19,701 nt of DNA from Lachnospiraceae bacterium UBA3863. Its GTDB lineage: Bacteria > Bacillota > Clostridia > Lachnospirales > Lachnospiraceae. Position numbers and translations under genes: made by a program. The notes under the pieces were generated by a model. It was given only the letters and a program-made list of their open reading frames with translations. It had not been told where the DNA came from and ran no database searches. The stretch spans positions 1 through 19,701 of the forward strand of contig DGGX01000045.1 of NCBI GenBank assembly GCA_002392385.1, given 5' to 3'. This document shows, one piece after another, positions 1 through 7,994 of this stretch (its first letter is position 1; each line of letters opens with the position of its first letter).

Positions 1-1791
1 GCCTCCGCCGCCTCCGCCGCCTCCACCTCCGCCGCCTCCCTTGTTGGAGTCGGAGAGGATGTCCAGCTTATCGAAGGATGCCAGCTGCCGTTCCTGTTCT
101 TTCGCTGCCGCCGCGGAATCCCTGGAGGCGTCAGCCGCACCGGAGGACGCATCCGCGAACCCTGATACCGCTGCGGTGGCCTTCTGATAAGTGCTCTTAC
201 CGGTCAGCGCCGCGAAGAACATACCTACCGCGTTGACCGCGTCGGCCAGCAGGTTGATGAAATAAGTGATGATCGGTGCGACAGCCTGGATGATCGGGCT
301 GAATGCCGATGCGAATGCATATTTAAGATTGCCCAACGCCGTCTTCATGCTCGTGACGGCATTGTTCAAGCCGGAGTCATAAGCCGCGACATCTTTGAGC
401 GCGCTGATCAAGGCGGACCGCAGACGTTTGAACAGGAAGAATAAGGAGCGCACACCGAATCCGTATCTGATCAGGGTGGTCAGTCCTATCTTGAATCCGT
501 TGCTGGTGTTTCCCGTGTTGTTCTTCACGCCGAGAAGCGCGGATCCCAGTTTTTTGACGCCATCCACGATACTGTTCTTGACCATACCAGCCAGGTTCCT
601 GGCCGCGCCTGCAGCCGCCGAACCAATGCCCCGGAGGATACCCGCCAGGCCAGCCGCCGCCAGTCTTGCCGCGCCGCCTGCCGCTCTTAGAGCCGCAGAT
701 GCGATACCTTCAAGAGCAGATTTAGCGAGGCTTCCGACGCCAGCCCATATGGACCCGGTGGCCATGTACGCCTGTGCTGCCTGCTGGATGGCACCGCGTA
801 TGCCGTACCATTTGGCCTCCGCATCTTCCGGAGGTTCTGCGACAGTATCATCAGGCACTTCCGTCTCTTCTACATCCGGGACGTCTACCGGTTCTTCACT
901 GGTCTCTTTGGCATCGCTTTGATACTGTGCGAGCGCGGCGTCAGCCTCCCCTAACAGCTGGACCAGTTTTTCATAGTCATCTAACGAATTTGCCGGAAAG
1001 GATGATCCATTAGTGCGCTCGATCTCATCCATGCGCTCCTTCAGTTCTTCCATCCTCTTAGCAGAATGCGTTATGGCCTTTTCATATTCCGGATCAAAGT
1101 GCTGAAACGTACCACCAAGCTCTTTTTCCTGGGCCGCTTTATCATCTATATACTTCTGACGCAGCGCGGCAATATTGTTATACGCATCAAGTGCTTGCTG
1201 ATACTCTTCGGTATAAATGTTAGTGTTATCAAGTTCTGTAAGGCTTTCACGGAGCGCCTGCGCGGCCTGTTCTGTCTCATTGAGCTTTTCTTCAAAAGCG
1301 GACATCGCTCCTTCTGACCCGCCTGCAGCACCTTCCGCAGCAGGAGCAAGCTCTTTCAGATGCTGCTCAAGAGCCATATATTGCTCTGCAATTTTGGCCA
1401 CCATTTCGTTGCCTTCTTGAGCAGTCAACACTTTCTGTGTTGCTTCCTGCGTCTCTTCAGCGGCTGTTTTCACTTCTTCCACTGCCGCTTTGGCCTCTTT
1501 CGCGCCGGACGATACTCCGCTCCCGATAGCCTTCCCAAGGCCGGACATCTTGGAGGCCAGACTCTGTACACTCTTGTCCAGAGACGCGATAGAGTCTCCC
1601 AGGGCCTTCACTTCCTTGCTGGATGCCCCGGAGGAAAAGCCGGAGACCGCGTTCTTGATATCTCCGCCGAGGCCGTTGACCTGACTCTGCAGCGACTTGA
1701 TCATGTCCAGCAATTCCTTGCTGCCCCGCTCAAAGTCCTTGTTATCCATTTTGGTGTTGATGATTATGGATCCGTCTTCTCTATCGGCCAT
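1..1791 (-). CDS. Tail tape measure protein, N-terminal part (runs off the left edge)
   Basis: Tape measure proteins set siphophage tail length and occupy the tail tube lumen. The minus-strand frame is open from ATG 1791 to base 1 (597 residues visible). GGAGG lies 9 nt upstream of the ATG. The start MADREDGSIIINTKMD is of the kind common in tape measures of Firmicutes phages. A long Ala/Glu/Lys-rich, coiled-coil-like part follows, then an Ala/Gly-rich stretch and a hydrophobic segment (coded around 215-300). Next comes LASFDKLDIL and at least 13 consecutive glycines (bases 1-39). The 'FD-L-L' motif followed by poly-Gly is familiar in this family. It lies directly after the Gp15-like gene, the usual place. 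The C-terminus is not visible, so total length and any lytic domain are unknown. Confidence 0.88.
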   Translation of the reverse strand, partial: MADREDGSIIINTKMDNKDFERGSKELLDMIKSLQSQVNGLGGDIKNAVSGFSSGASSKEVKALGDSIASLDKSVQSLASKMSGLGKAIGSGVSSGAKEAKAAVEEVKTAAEETQEATQKVLTAQEGNEMVAKIAEQYMALEQHLKELAPAAEGAAGGSEGAMSAFEEKLNETEQAAQALRESLTELDNTNIYTEEYQQALDAYNNIAALRQKYIDDKAAQEKELGGTFQHFDPEYEKAITHSAKRMEELKERMDEIERTNGSSFPANSLDDYEKLVQLLGEADAALAQYQSDAKETSEEPVDVPDVEETEVPDDTVAEPPEDAEAKWYGIRGAIQQAAQAYMATGSIWAGVGSLAKSALEGIASAALRAAGGAARLAAAGLAGILRGIGSAAAGAARNLAGMVKNSIVDGVKKLGSALLGVKNNTGNTSNGFKIGLTTLIRYGFGVRSLFFLFKRLRSALISALKDVAAYDSGLNNAVTSMKTALGNLKYAFASAFSPIIQAVAPIITYFINLLADAVNAVGMFFAALTGKSTYQKATAAVSGFADASSGAADASRDSAAAAKEQERQLASFDKLDILSDSNKGGGGGGGGGGGGG

Positions 1792-1809
1792 AGTCACTCA
1801 CCTCCTTCG

Positions 1810-2376
1810 TTACAGCAGGGCCAGCAGACGCTGTTTCTCTGCCTCTGCTTCTGCCTCCTCCTCGGCTGACAGCCTCGTGCGGATCTGGCAGATGTCTTTA
1901 TTTCCGTTCCAGAACTCCTTCTCCCATTTCTCCAGTTTCTTCCCCTTGGCCTTCTTATGCCGCAGGGAGAGGACCGTAGCATATGTGGTATCCTTCATTT
2001 CCTGGAAATATCCCAGGAAGGTCCACCAGTGCATATAGCCCACGGACCGGACCTCGCAGCCGGCCACCTTGTTGACGGCAGGGAAGATCAGGGGCGCGTC
2101 CTGCGTCCAGTCCATCGTCCTGGGGCCGTTCTTTTTGGTCCCAGGGCGCCCGCCATCGATAAAATTGAGGGCCGCCTGGTAAGCGTCCGGCAGGTCCGGA
2201 GTCGGAATGTCGTCGCAGTCAACGAAGATGACTTTCAAACAAATGTATTCCTTCTCGCGGTTGTCCAGATCCACATCCTCAAAAGCCTCAAGGACGCGCA
2301 TGACATCCCGGAAGTCGGATCTGATCGCATATTCAGTTCCGTTCACTTCCAGGGACGTCGGGAGATCGAAGATCAT
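1810..2376 (-). CDS. Bacteriophage Gp15-like tail protein (tail assembly chaperone partner)
   Basis: The 188-residue product resembles the phage Gp15 family, encoded between the tail chaperone and the tape measure in many Gram-positive siphophages. Visible features are the N-terminal LPTSLEVNGTEYAIRSDFR, which matches the family's conserved start, a central acidic part with DIPTPDLPDAYQAALNFIDGG, an aromatic segment YMHWWTFLGYF, and a Glu/Ala-rich C-terminus. By position it corresponds to the 'T' half of the lambda gpG/gpGT pair that loads on the tape measure during tail assembly. Its ATG overlaps the upstream stop as ATGA, and only a weak AAAGGG-type site precedes it, so coupling or a -1 frameshift could supply translation. 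The family call is fairly sure; the exact role is inferred. Confidence 0.8.
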   Translation of the reverse strand: MIFDLPTSLEVNGTEYAIRSDFRDVMRVLEAFEDVDLDNREKEYICLKVIFVDCDDIPTPDLPDAYQAALNFIDGGRPGTKKNGPRTMDWTQDAPLIFPAVNKVAGCEVRSVGYMHWWTFLGYFQEMKDTTYATVLSLRHKKAKGKKLEKWEKEFWNGNKDICQIRTRLSAEEEAEAEAEKQRLLALL

Positions 2377-2858
2377 TTCTTTTTACCCTTTTCGTACTTG
2401 CCGGTATAGCTGGCCACGCGCTTGTTCATGGCAGCTGTCTCCCGGCCGAATTCCTTGGTGATGTACTCCCCTACGGCCTCGATCGCCAGCTCGCAGTAGA
2501 AACGTCCGCCTACCGGGGAGAAGGGGTTCATGCGGCCGAAGAAGGCCTCGGACATATTGCCCGCGAACAGCTTGTCTACGGCCTCATACAGGCGCTTTTC
2601 GGCCTCGCGCAGTGCCTCGACTGCCTTGTCATCGTCTTCGTCTGTAGGGGTGCCGTCGGCCGCTATGCCGACGTCCTGCAGGGGCCTGGTGATCTCATCA
2701 AAGGACCCTACCATCCTGTCGTATCTGTCCAGGATGCCGATGTCCGTGGGCCGTACAAAGAACACACCGATCTCGTCTCCGAACTGATTCCTGATCGGGA
2801 CCCTTTGTGTACCATCATCGATCACGATGCCCTGTACTTTCGCTTTTGTGTCTGCCAT
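2373..2858 (-). CDS. Tail assembly chaperone
   Basis: This 161-residue protein sits between tail tube and Gp15-like genes, the tail assembly chaperone slot in siphophages. The N-terminal half is beta-rich (IVIDDGTQRVPIRNQFGDEIGVFFVRPTDIG split over residues 11-41). The middle is acidic, and the C-terminus is helical, ending in the basic run KYEKGKKK. Residues such as the 'G..SEAFFG..NPF' stretch are reminiscent of other Firmicutes tail chaperones. GGAGG lies 9 nt before the ATG. The stop overlaps the next ATG by one base beyond the codon (ATGA), and an A-rich stretch precedes the stop, which makes programmed frameshifting into the Gp15 gene worth testing. A terminator separates it from the tail tube gene. 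Confidence 0.7.
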   Translation of the reverse strand: MADTKAKVQGIVIDDGTQRVPIRNQFGDEIGVFFVRPTDIGILDRYDRMVGSFDEITRPLQDVGIAADGTPTDEDDDKAVEALREAEKRLYEAVDKLFAGNMSEAFFGRMNPFSPVGGRFYCELAIEAVGEYITKEFGRETAAMNKRVASYTGKYEKGKKK

Positions 2859-2885
2859 ATATCCATTCCTCCCAAAATTAGCAAC

Positions 2886-2916
2886 AAAAAAAAGAGGGAC
2901 TCCGCAGAGTCCCTCT
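2886..2916 (-). terminator. Intrinsic terminator after the tail tube gene
   Basis: Read on the minus strand there is a perfect 10-bp stem, AGAGGGACTC / GAGTCCCTCT, with a 4-nt loop, followed directly by a run of at least 8 T (plus-strand A run 2886-2893). It lies 28 bases downstream of the tail tube stop and before the chaperone gene. A leaky terminator here would keep tail tube messenger high relative to the tail genes downstream, as expected for a major structural protein. Confidence 0.9.
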
Positions 2917-2944
2917 ATAAGTCAGATGTTATGTCAGCCGCAGA

Positions 2945-3436
2945 TCAGGTATCCGCAGTGAACGTGTTGTTCTTATATGTGCCTGAGACACGAGGGCCGA
3001 CATAGTTGACAGTGAAGGGGATCTGGTAACCAGATGTGTCCCCGCCATAGCTGGTAGGTACTACATAGCAGTCCTGCTTCACGGCCTTGAAACCTGCTGT
3101 CTCATCGCCGTCCCAGAGGTGGACCTCAAGGGCAGAGGTCTTGCAGGTATCGTCGTTTGCCATCGTATCGATGATGTTCTGAAGTTTCTCAAAGAGCGCG
3201 TCCCCTACTACGGCGTAGTAAGGCTCTGCCTCGCCGGAGACCTCATAACCGTTGTGGGTAAATGCGGTCTCACCGAGGATGTTCTTCTTCAGTTCTGTGT
3301 CGGGATTCATTTCCACATTATACTCTTCCAGATCCGCACCAATGCGGTACCAGGAAGGAGTAGTACCACCAAAGGTGGAATCGAGAAAATGCGCCATATA
3401 CTTTCTGGCGATCTTGCCGGTAATGGAACTGGGCAT
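2945..3436 (-). CDS. Major tail tube protein
   Basis: The product polymerises into the tail tube. It has 163 residues, a normal size, and starts MPSSITGKIARKYMAHFLD. The fold looks all-beta: many short aromatic/hydrophobic strands and phrases typical of Firmicutes tail tube proteins, such as WYRIGADLEEYNVEMNPDTE and the 'NILGETAFTHNGYE' segment that follows. Position supports the call: after head-tail completion genes, before the chaperone and tape measure. AGGAGG lies 8 nt upstream of the ATG. Its start overlaps the upstream stop as TAATG. A strong terminator follows. No extra C-terminal Ig-like domain is visible. Confidence 0.82.
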   Translation of the reverse strand: MPSSITGKIARKYMAHFLDSTFGGTTPSWYRIGADLEEYNVEMNPDTELKKNILGETAFTHNGYEVSGEAEPYYAVVGDALFEKLQNIIDTMANDDTCKTSALEVHLWDGDETAGFKAVKQDCYVVPTSYGGDTSGYQIPFTVNYVGPRVSGTYKNNTFTADT

Positions 3437-3876
3437 TAGCTTGTCCTCCTGTATTTGATCCTTAACTGGATCTGATATTTCGCGACGTTAGATCCGTACT
3501 GGGAGACGTAAGGCGTGAGGGTGGGCAGGATGCTCTTGACCTCTCCTCCCTCCCAGGTCGGGAAATTCCTGTTTAAGTTCTGTTCAGTGATCCAGGACAT
3601 GACGTCATTGTAAAACGTCAGGTTCCGGAGGTTCTGAGTCACGTCCGCACCATAAGGTTCCTTGGACGCGAAGATAAAGTTCTGGACCTGTATCTCATCC
3701 AAAACCTCCTCACCGATGATGTTTTCGTGGTAGCGCAGCGTTGACGGCGTTGCGTACAGTGCGTATTCCGTAGGGCTTTCGTTGAGGAAATCCACCCGGA
3801 ACCGGTTGGCCGCCAGGATGGCAGGACAGGACCGGAACCACTCACGCAGGCTTTCCGTATTAACCGTTAATGACAT
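3436..3876 (-). CDS. Tail terminator / minor capsid-type protein
   Basis: A 146-residue protein immediately before the tail tube gene, the slot of the tail terminator (SPP1 gp17-like) in Gram-positive siphophages. It begins MSLTVNTESLREWFRSCPAI, then has mixed alpha/beta sequence with FPTWEGGEVKSILPTLTPYV and ends in an alternating strand, YQIQLRIKYRR. Relatives in this slot are often labelled 'minor capsid protein' or, wrongly, 'chloramphenicol resistance protein'. AGGAGG is 6 nt before the ATG. It overlaps the end of the upstream gene by 17 nt and the start of the tail tube gene by 1 nt. Function is inferred from position and general sequence character. Confidence 0.6.
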   Translation of the reverse strand: MSLTVNTESLREWFRSCPAILAANRFRVDFLNESPTEYALYATPSTLRYHENIIGEEVLDEIQVQNFIFASKEPYGADVTQNLRNLTFYNDVMSWITEQNLNRNFPTWEGGEVKSILPTLTPYVSQYGSNVAKYQIQLRIKYRRTS

Positions 3877-4315
3877 TACGTACCTCCTGCAGGATATCGT
3901 CCATGTGGTCCGCCTTCATCCTCTCGTTCCAGTAAGGACCGGCCAGAGGGTTGAAGTCGAGGGTGTACTCCATCTTCTTCCCGGTAGGCTTCTTCTTCAT
4001 GCCGGGGATGGAGTACCACCTGGTAGGTATTCCGGAATCGTCATCGAAGATAGGGAAGTTAGGTCCATAGACTTCTCCCACGTACACATAGTGTGCGTAA
4101 GGTCCGGGATAGATGACCTGTCCGCTGCCGGGTTTGGTGGCGGCATATGCAGCCTGGGCCAGATCGCCGGTCAGCATGGGCAGATACATCTGGTTCCATG
4201 CAAGGACCGCGTTATCCACGGCCTGCTGGGCATCTCCGCCCTCTTCCAGACCGAACCGGTACAGGAAGTCGTCTACAGTATTAAGCCCCTCATACTCTAT
4301 CTCAAATGACATCAT
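3860..4315 (-). CDS. Neck / minor capsid 2-like tail completion protein
   Basis: The likely product has 151 residues, starting MMSFEIEYEGLNTVDDFL. The frame is open further upstream, but ATG 4315 gives an ATGA overlap with the previous stop, and the upstream extension lies inside that gene. The layout (N-terminal amphipathic segment, a central 'WNQMYLPMLTGDLAQAA' stretch, then YPGPYAHYVYVGEVYGP) resembles Minor_capsid_2/HK97 gp10-like proteins that complete the neck between connector and tail. In those families the PYA-Y-(Y/E)-G motif after a 'tGdL..s' motif is characteristic. The second ATG (4312) is an equally possible start. The family call is moderately sure. Confidence 0.65.
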   Translation of the reverse strand: MMSFEIEYEGLNTVDDFLYRFGLEEGGDAQQAVDNAVLAWNQMYLPMLTGDLAQAAYAATKPGSGQVIYPGPYAHYVYVGEVYGPNFPIFDDDSGIPTRWYSIPGMKKKPTGKKMEYTLDFNPLAGPYWNERMKADHMDDILQEVRNVING

Positions 4316-4731
4316 GATCCGGTTATCCTCCAGTGCCGTCCCCTGGGCGCGCGCACGGTGTTGTCCGTGGCCGTCAGGATCGTACACATGTTGTGCCTCC
4401 GCTGGACGTCTGCCGGGGTAAGACTTTCGGACGCGGATAACGTACCCTTGACGATGATGTCCCCGCTCTTGAAGCAGATCTGCGTCTCTGGGTCCGTATA
4501 GTCCCAGGGTTCCACGACCTGCTTTCCACCCAGGTCCGCATCGACAGGGATCCGTATCGTGATCTCGTCGGCGACCTTGAGGCCGCCCACGTTGGCGTCC
4601 GCGTCAACGACAGACACGGCCCTGGAGAACCATGATACACCTTTGATCACGGAGGCGTGATAGGTATCCAGGCCCGTCTCTTCATCCAGGATGGAGTTGA
4701 TCACAGTGATCGTCTCATCAGCCAGCCTCAT
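4312..4731 (-). CDS. Head completion / stopper-slot protein (DUF6751-like)
   Basis: A 139-residue protein in the head-closure (stopper) slot. The sequence recalls a conserved uncharacterised family of Clostridia phages: an N-terminal 'MRLADETITVINS' segment, then YHASVIKGVSWFSRA, then ADEITIRIPVDADLGGKQ, then a KSGDIIVKG segment, ending in a region with the conserved-looking RRHNMCTILTATDN. It looks mainly beta. Its ATG overlaps the previous stop (ATGA), and it overlaps the next gene in the same way. The DUF6751 link is from memory and not checked; the head-tail joining role is inferred from position. Confidence 0.55.
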   Translation of the reverse strand: MRLADETITVINSILDEETGLDTYHASVIKGVSWFSRAVSVVDADANVGGLKVADEITIRIPVDADLGGKQVVEPWDYTDPETQICFKSGDIIVKGTLSASESLTPADVQRRHNMCTILTATDNTVRAPRGRHWRITGS

Positions 4732-5114
4732 GCTTCACACCCCCTGTATAAGAGAGGGGTGCCGTAGTCGTCTTTCACCCCGTACAGGTAGTGCTTGACC
4801 ATGTCATCCATCGTCCTGTTGGCGTCGGAGGTGTTCTGCACGTTGCCATATGTCTCCTGGTAACCGTCAGTGGAAAAGGATGTGACCACTGGGTTCTCGG
4901 TCTGTGCGACCACGCCCAGCTTGGATTCCACCTGCATCAGGGAGAAGACGCACATCTCTACCTCTTCCGGTACCGTCTCCATATGCTGCACCCGGCCAAA
5001 AGTCATCCGGTCCACGCGCGCCGCCGCGCTGAACTGCGCCAGGGTAAAGGCGGCATAGTCCATCTCCGGACCACCCAGATCACGATATTTATCATAACTC
5101 AGGTAACTTTTCAT
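4728..5114 (-). CDS. Head-tail connector (adaptor-slot) protein
   Basis: A 128-residue mostly helical protein directly after the major capsid gene, where siphophages encode the adaptor that binds the portal (HK97 gp6/SPP1 gp15 type). Visible segments are 'MKSYLSYDKYRDLGG', an Ala/Phe-rich helix AFTLAQFSAAARVDRMTF, 'VEMCVFSLMQVESK', and a Ser/Thr-rich region with SFSTDGYQETYG before a C-terminal helix. The 'Y.DLGG..~~.F......A...ID/VD..T' layout is common in such adaptors. Spacing from GGAG to ATG is about 10 nt. It is coupled to the next gene by ATGA. The call is based on position and composition. Confidence 0.6.
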   Translation of the reverse strand: MKSYLSYDKYRDLGGPEMDYAAFTLAQFSAAARVDRMTFGRVQHMETVPEEVEMCVFSLMQVESKLGVVAQTENPVVTSFSTDGYQETYGNVQNTSDANRTMDDMVKHYLYGVKDDYGTPLLYRGCEA

Positions 5115-5136
5115 GCCGCCTTTTCTCCTTTACTTA

Positions 5137-6081
5137 TCAGCCGTTGCCGCCAGTGCCGCCGGCAGCTGCGGTCACATGGAACTGCAGCGCGCCCTGCTTT
5201 TTGTTGAGGATGAATACATCTTCATAGGACTCTTCGAAGTAGATGTACTTGCCTTCTGTGACGGCGCTCGGAGGATCGAGCTTGACGAATTCATAGCTGA
5301 CAGGTGTGATTACCGCATCAGGATGGACCAGGAACATGTCGATCTGGCTCGCGCCAGTAGCCGGTGCCCAGCCCGCTGTGAATGTGTAAGCGGTCTTCAT
5401 CAGTGTCGCAGGGACGCCGATGATCTCGACCTCATCCAGACGATCAACGATGTTGTTGAGACTGGAGCGGCCGCCTGTGACGTTACGGTTACGGACGACT
5501 GCGGACGCCTTGTTGATGATCTTCTGGACTTCATAGGTAACGTACAGGATCCTGCCGTTCGGAGGTACCAGGGCGTTGTCCTCTGCGAGCATCAGCTCGT
5601 CAAAGATGTCCAGGACGTTGGCTGCTGTAATAGCAGTCGTGTTGGGGGTCATCGCTGTCTTCTCGGAGTCAGTGGAATCTGTAGTAGACCACAGACTGTA
5701 CAGCCTGGAGATCAGGTAAGCATCCATCTCCGGGAATTTCTGGGTCTCGTTAAAGGTCCGGGTGATGTTCTGGATGCTGGCGACATGATTGGTCTGATCG
5801 ATGTCCTTGGGGTGGACCAGAGTGCTCCACTTCCTCTGGTGGGACAGGGTCTTGACCTCCCAGCTGTTGTCATAGTTACGTGCCGCCATTGCGATGGTAT
5901 CACGGTCTGCATTAACACGACCGGATGTCTTGATGCGGGGGATGTAGATGGTCTTGCCATCTTCGCCCATGCGGTATCTGCCGTTGTTGGGGGTCGCATA
6001 CAGCCTGCCGAAATTCAGCACATAGGGGTATGCGTTTGCCAGTGCCTGACTGTACTGGGCTGCGTAATTGAGTGCGGGCAT
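5137..6081 (-). CDS. Major capsid protein
   Basis: A 314-residue protein directly downstream of the scaffold gene. The N-terminus is MPALNYAAQYSQALANAYPY, followed by 'GRYRMGEDGKTIYIPRIKTSGR', broken here at residues 35-56, a WEVKTLSHQRKW segment, and an acidic/helical region around DVLDIFDELMLAED that resembles the spine/A-domain helices of HK97-fold capsids in Gram-positive phages. The 'QTNHVASIQNITRTFNE' and 'VPPNGRILYVTYEVQ' phrases are of the type found in this family. AAAGGAG lies 7 nt upstream of the ATG. No N-terminal delta domain is present, consistent with a separate scaffold gene. The C-terminus ends in a short Ala/Gly tail. Confidence 0.85.
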   Translation of the reverse strand: MPALNYAAQYSQALANAYPYVLNFGRLYATPNNGRYRMGEDGKTIYIPRIKTSGRVNADRDTIAMAARNYDNSWEVKTLSHQRKWSTLVHPKDIDQTNHVASIQNITRTFNETQKFPEMDAYLISRLYSLWSTTDSTDSEKTAMTPNTTAITAANVLDIFDELMLAEDNALVPPNGRILYVTYEVQKIINKASAVVRNRNVTGGRSSLNNIVDRLDEVEIIGVPATLMKTAYTFTAGWAPATGASQIDMFLVHPDAVITPVSYEFVKLDPPSAVTEGKYIYFEESYEDVFILNKKQGALQFHVTAAAGGTGGNG

Positions 6082-6109
6082 TTCTTTTCTCCTTTACTCG
6101 TTTGTACCA

Positions 6110-6718
6110 TCAGGTGTTGTTCACCGGATGGAGAGGGGTGAAACCGAAGTTGAATTCGGTCGAAGAGACAGAACCTTTGCCTCCCTGGGGCGCGGTGATC
6201 CCTCCGGCAGGGGCCGGAGGTTCCTCCGGAGCGAATGCGCCGGGGTCTGCCTGCCGGTACTGAGCGACATAGTCGTCGAATCCAAGGATCGCGTCATTCT
6301 CAAGGGCCAGATGCTTGGCCGCAAGATCCGCGCGGAACTGCTTCTGGGCAGCTGATGAACTGAACTTCACACCGCTGATGTGCTTGTCCAGGGCGAAATT
6401 ATACGCCTGCTCGCCCAGCTGTTTCTGATACGCCGCTGTATCCTTTTGATACTTGTTCTGCAAAGATGTCAGCTGGTCGGATACCTCCGTCAGCTTGGCC
6501 GCATCTGTCTGGGCGGCAGTCAGTTTCGTCTGGAGGTCCTGCAGGTCCGCGTCACGCTTGGTGACCTGGCCGGTCAGTGTCTCCACCTGGCCCGTAAGGG
6601 TCTGGATCTGTTCTGCCGATGCGTTCTTTGCGTTCTCAATATCAGCACCGTTGATCGACATGATCTGGTCGATCTGTTCTTTTGTGAGTCCCAGGGACTC
6701 AAGCTCTGATCTCTTCAA
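6110..6718 (-). CDS. Scaffolding protein (Phage_GP20 family)
   Basis: The scaffold assembles inside the procapsid and then leaves. The 202-residue product shows the family's layout: N-terminal KRSELESLGLTKEQIDQIM, a long coiled coil (about residues 30-95) with repeated 'LTGQV', 'LQDLQTKLTAAQ' and 'LTSLQNKYQKD' blocks, then AYNFALDKHISGVKF and ALENDAILGFDDYV. The C-terminus is Pro/Gly-rich. The start is TTG at 6718: GGAGG sits 8 nt upstream and no ATG fits, so the TTG is well supported. It lies directly upstream of the major capsid gene, as usual. Confidence 0.88.
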   Translation of the reverse strand: MKRSELESLGLTKEQIDQIMSINGADIENAKNASAEQIQTLTGQVETLTGQVTKRDADLQDLQTKLTAAQTDAAKLTEVSDQLTSLQNKYQKDTAAYQKQLGEQAYNFALDKHISGVKFSSSAAQKQFRADLAAKHLALENDAILGFDDYVAQYRQADPGAFAPEEPPAPAGGITAPQGGKGSVSSTEFNFGFTPLHPVNNT

Positions 6719-6842
6719 GTTACTTTCCTCCTGCTAACTTACGCTTTTTACGAGGTTGCTCTCATACATAGATTCGGATCTTTTAACAGTATGGCCGTTG
6801 TTACGTCCGGCGAAAGACAACTATATGATGAAAGGGATGCCC
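6719..6842 (-). other. 124-base gap between minor head protein and scaffold genes
   Basis: On the minus strand it holds the scaffold ribosome binding site and an 11-codon reading frame starting ATGTATGAG with no good ribosome binding site. A short stem (GGATG/CATCC) lies just after the minor head protein stop, without a T run. I see no convincing promoter or terminator. Confidence 0.4.
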
Positions 6843-7994
6843 CTATACATCCATCTTCTTAAAGCCCGGCACCACCATCCTGTTCTTCTGGGGACGGAGG
6901 CCGGATATCTTGACCAGCTGGGAATACCTGGACGCGAGCTCGTTGATCTTCATCTGACAGCTTCGCTGCCCTGCCTTATCGCCCATCGCGTCGCATGCAA
7001 TAGCGGCGGCCTTCTTCTTCCTGGTCTGTCTCTCCAGGTACCGCATCATCTGCGTGGCCTGGTACATGGTGTAATGTTTTCCTTCGAACTCACAGCCCTC
7101 TTCGTTGGCCGTCAGGATCTCCTGCAGCCGCTCCGGCGTGTACCTCCGGACCGAGAACTGCGTGGAAAAAGATACGGCAATGTGTTTGCAGTTGATGCCC
7201 ATGATCGGGCGGGGAAAACCTGCGTACACGTTGCCGTCTATGTCAGTAAAGTCCTCTCCGGACTGCATTTTTTCGTATTCGTCTGCCATCAGCACATGCC
7301 CCTGGATGGGCGCATGGTCGATGGCCGGTGCGAAATGGGCGGATATCTCGTATGCATCGAAACCGAGCGCCCTGCCAGCCTCCTGGCTGCTCTGCTGTGA
7401 CAGCTGGTTGATGTCGCTGGTGATCTCCTGCCTGATCAGCGCCTCCAGGCTGTCCTGCCTGCCCTGTTCCGACGTCGCCGTGATGCCCTGCTCCCCGGTA
7501 TCCATGACGGTCCTGCGGATGTCCCGCACCGGGTCCTCAGACCCCAGGGAATTGTTCAGCACGGCCTGCTCCACGGCCTTCTGGTACCGGCCGCGCAGGT
7601 CGATGCGCTGCAGGATCCGGGAGAAGTGCTGTACTGCGGTCCTGGCCATGTCGGCAGCCATCCTCGCGATGTTGAGCCGGGCCTGCTCCGGGAAGGCATC
7701 TCCGCCCAGGGCCTTCTGGAAGGAGGGTTCCATGAGTGTATCGTCCACCACGTTCTGGCAGATCTTCCGGACATCATGCCCGGCCAGGACGAAGGCCTGC
7801 GCCAGGTCCTCTTCCAGCATGCGGAGGTCGGCGTCCATCGCGATCAGGATCTCGATCATGTCGAGACCGTCCATCGGTTCGTCACAGATCTTCCGGACGC
7901 GCTTCATGATGGTCCTGATGTACCTGACGTTTACCGTCTGGAACCGGCGCACAACGTAGTCGATGGCCGCCTCGTAGTCATCCGAGGTCCTCAT
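6843..7994 (-). CDS. Minor head protein (Phage_min_cap2 type)
   Basis: A 383-residue protein following the portal gene, the place of the SPP1 gp7/Mu gpF-type minor head protein that acts with the portal in procapsid assembly and DNA ejection. The N-terminal half is helical (YVVRRFQTVNVRYIRTIMKR onward). The C-terminal half carries the family pattern: 'SAHFAPAIDHAPIQGHVL', then a DIDGNVYAGF segment, then GINCKHIAVSFS, then YTPERLQEI. The His-rich/Cys-His pattern is like that of Phage_min_cap2. The ATG overlaps the portal stop as ATGA. The C-terminal end is basic (RQTRKKKAAAIA). Family call fairly confident. Confidence 0.8.
   Translation of the reverse strand: MRTSDDYEAAIDYVVRRFQTVNVRYIRTIMKRVRKICDEPMDGLDMIEILIAMDADLRMLEEDLAQAFVLAGHDVRKICQNVVDDTLMEPSFQKALGGDAFPEQARLNIARMAADMARTAVQHFSRILQRIDLRGRYQKAVEQAVLNNSLGSEDPVRDIRRTVMDTGEQGITATSEQGRQDSLEALIRQEITSDINQLSQQSSQEAGRALGFDAYEISAHFAPAIDHAPIQGHVLMADEYEKMQSGEDFTDIDGNVYAGFPRPIMGINCKHIAVSFSTQFSVRRYTPERLQEILTANEEGCEFEGKHYTMYQATQMMRYLERQTRKKKAAAIACDAMGDKAGQRSCQMKINELASRYSQLVKISGLRPQKNRMVVPGFKKMDV

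Noticed and set aside
5113..6141. A 342-codon plus-strand frame opposite the major capsid gene
   Set aside because: It is the antisense shadow of a well-supported capsid gene, with biased composition and no ribosome site.
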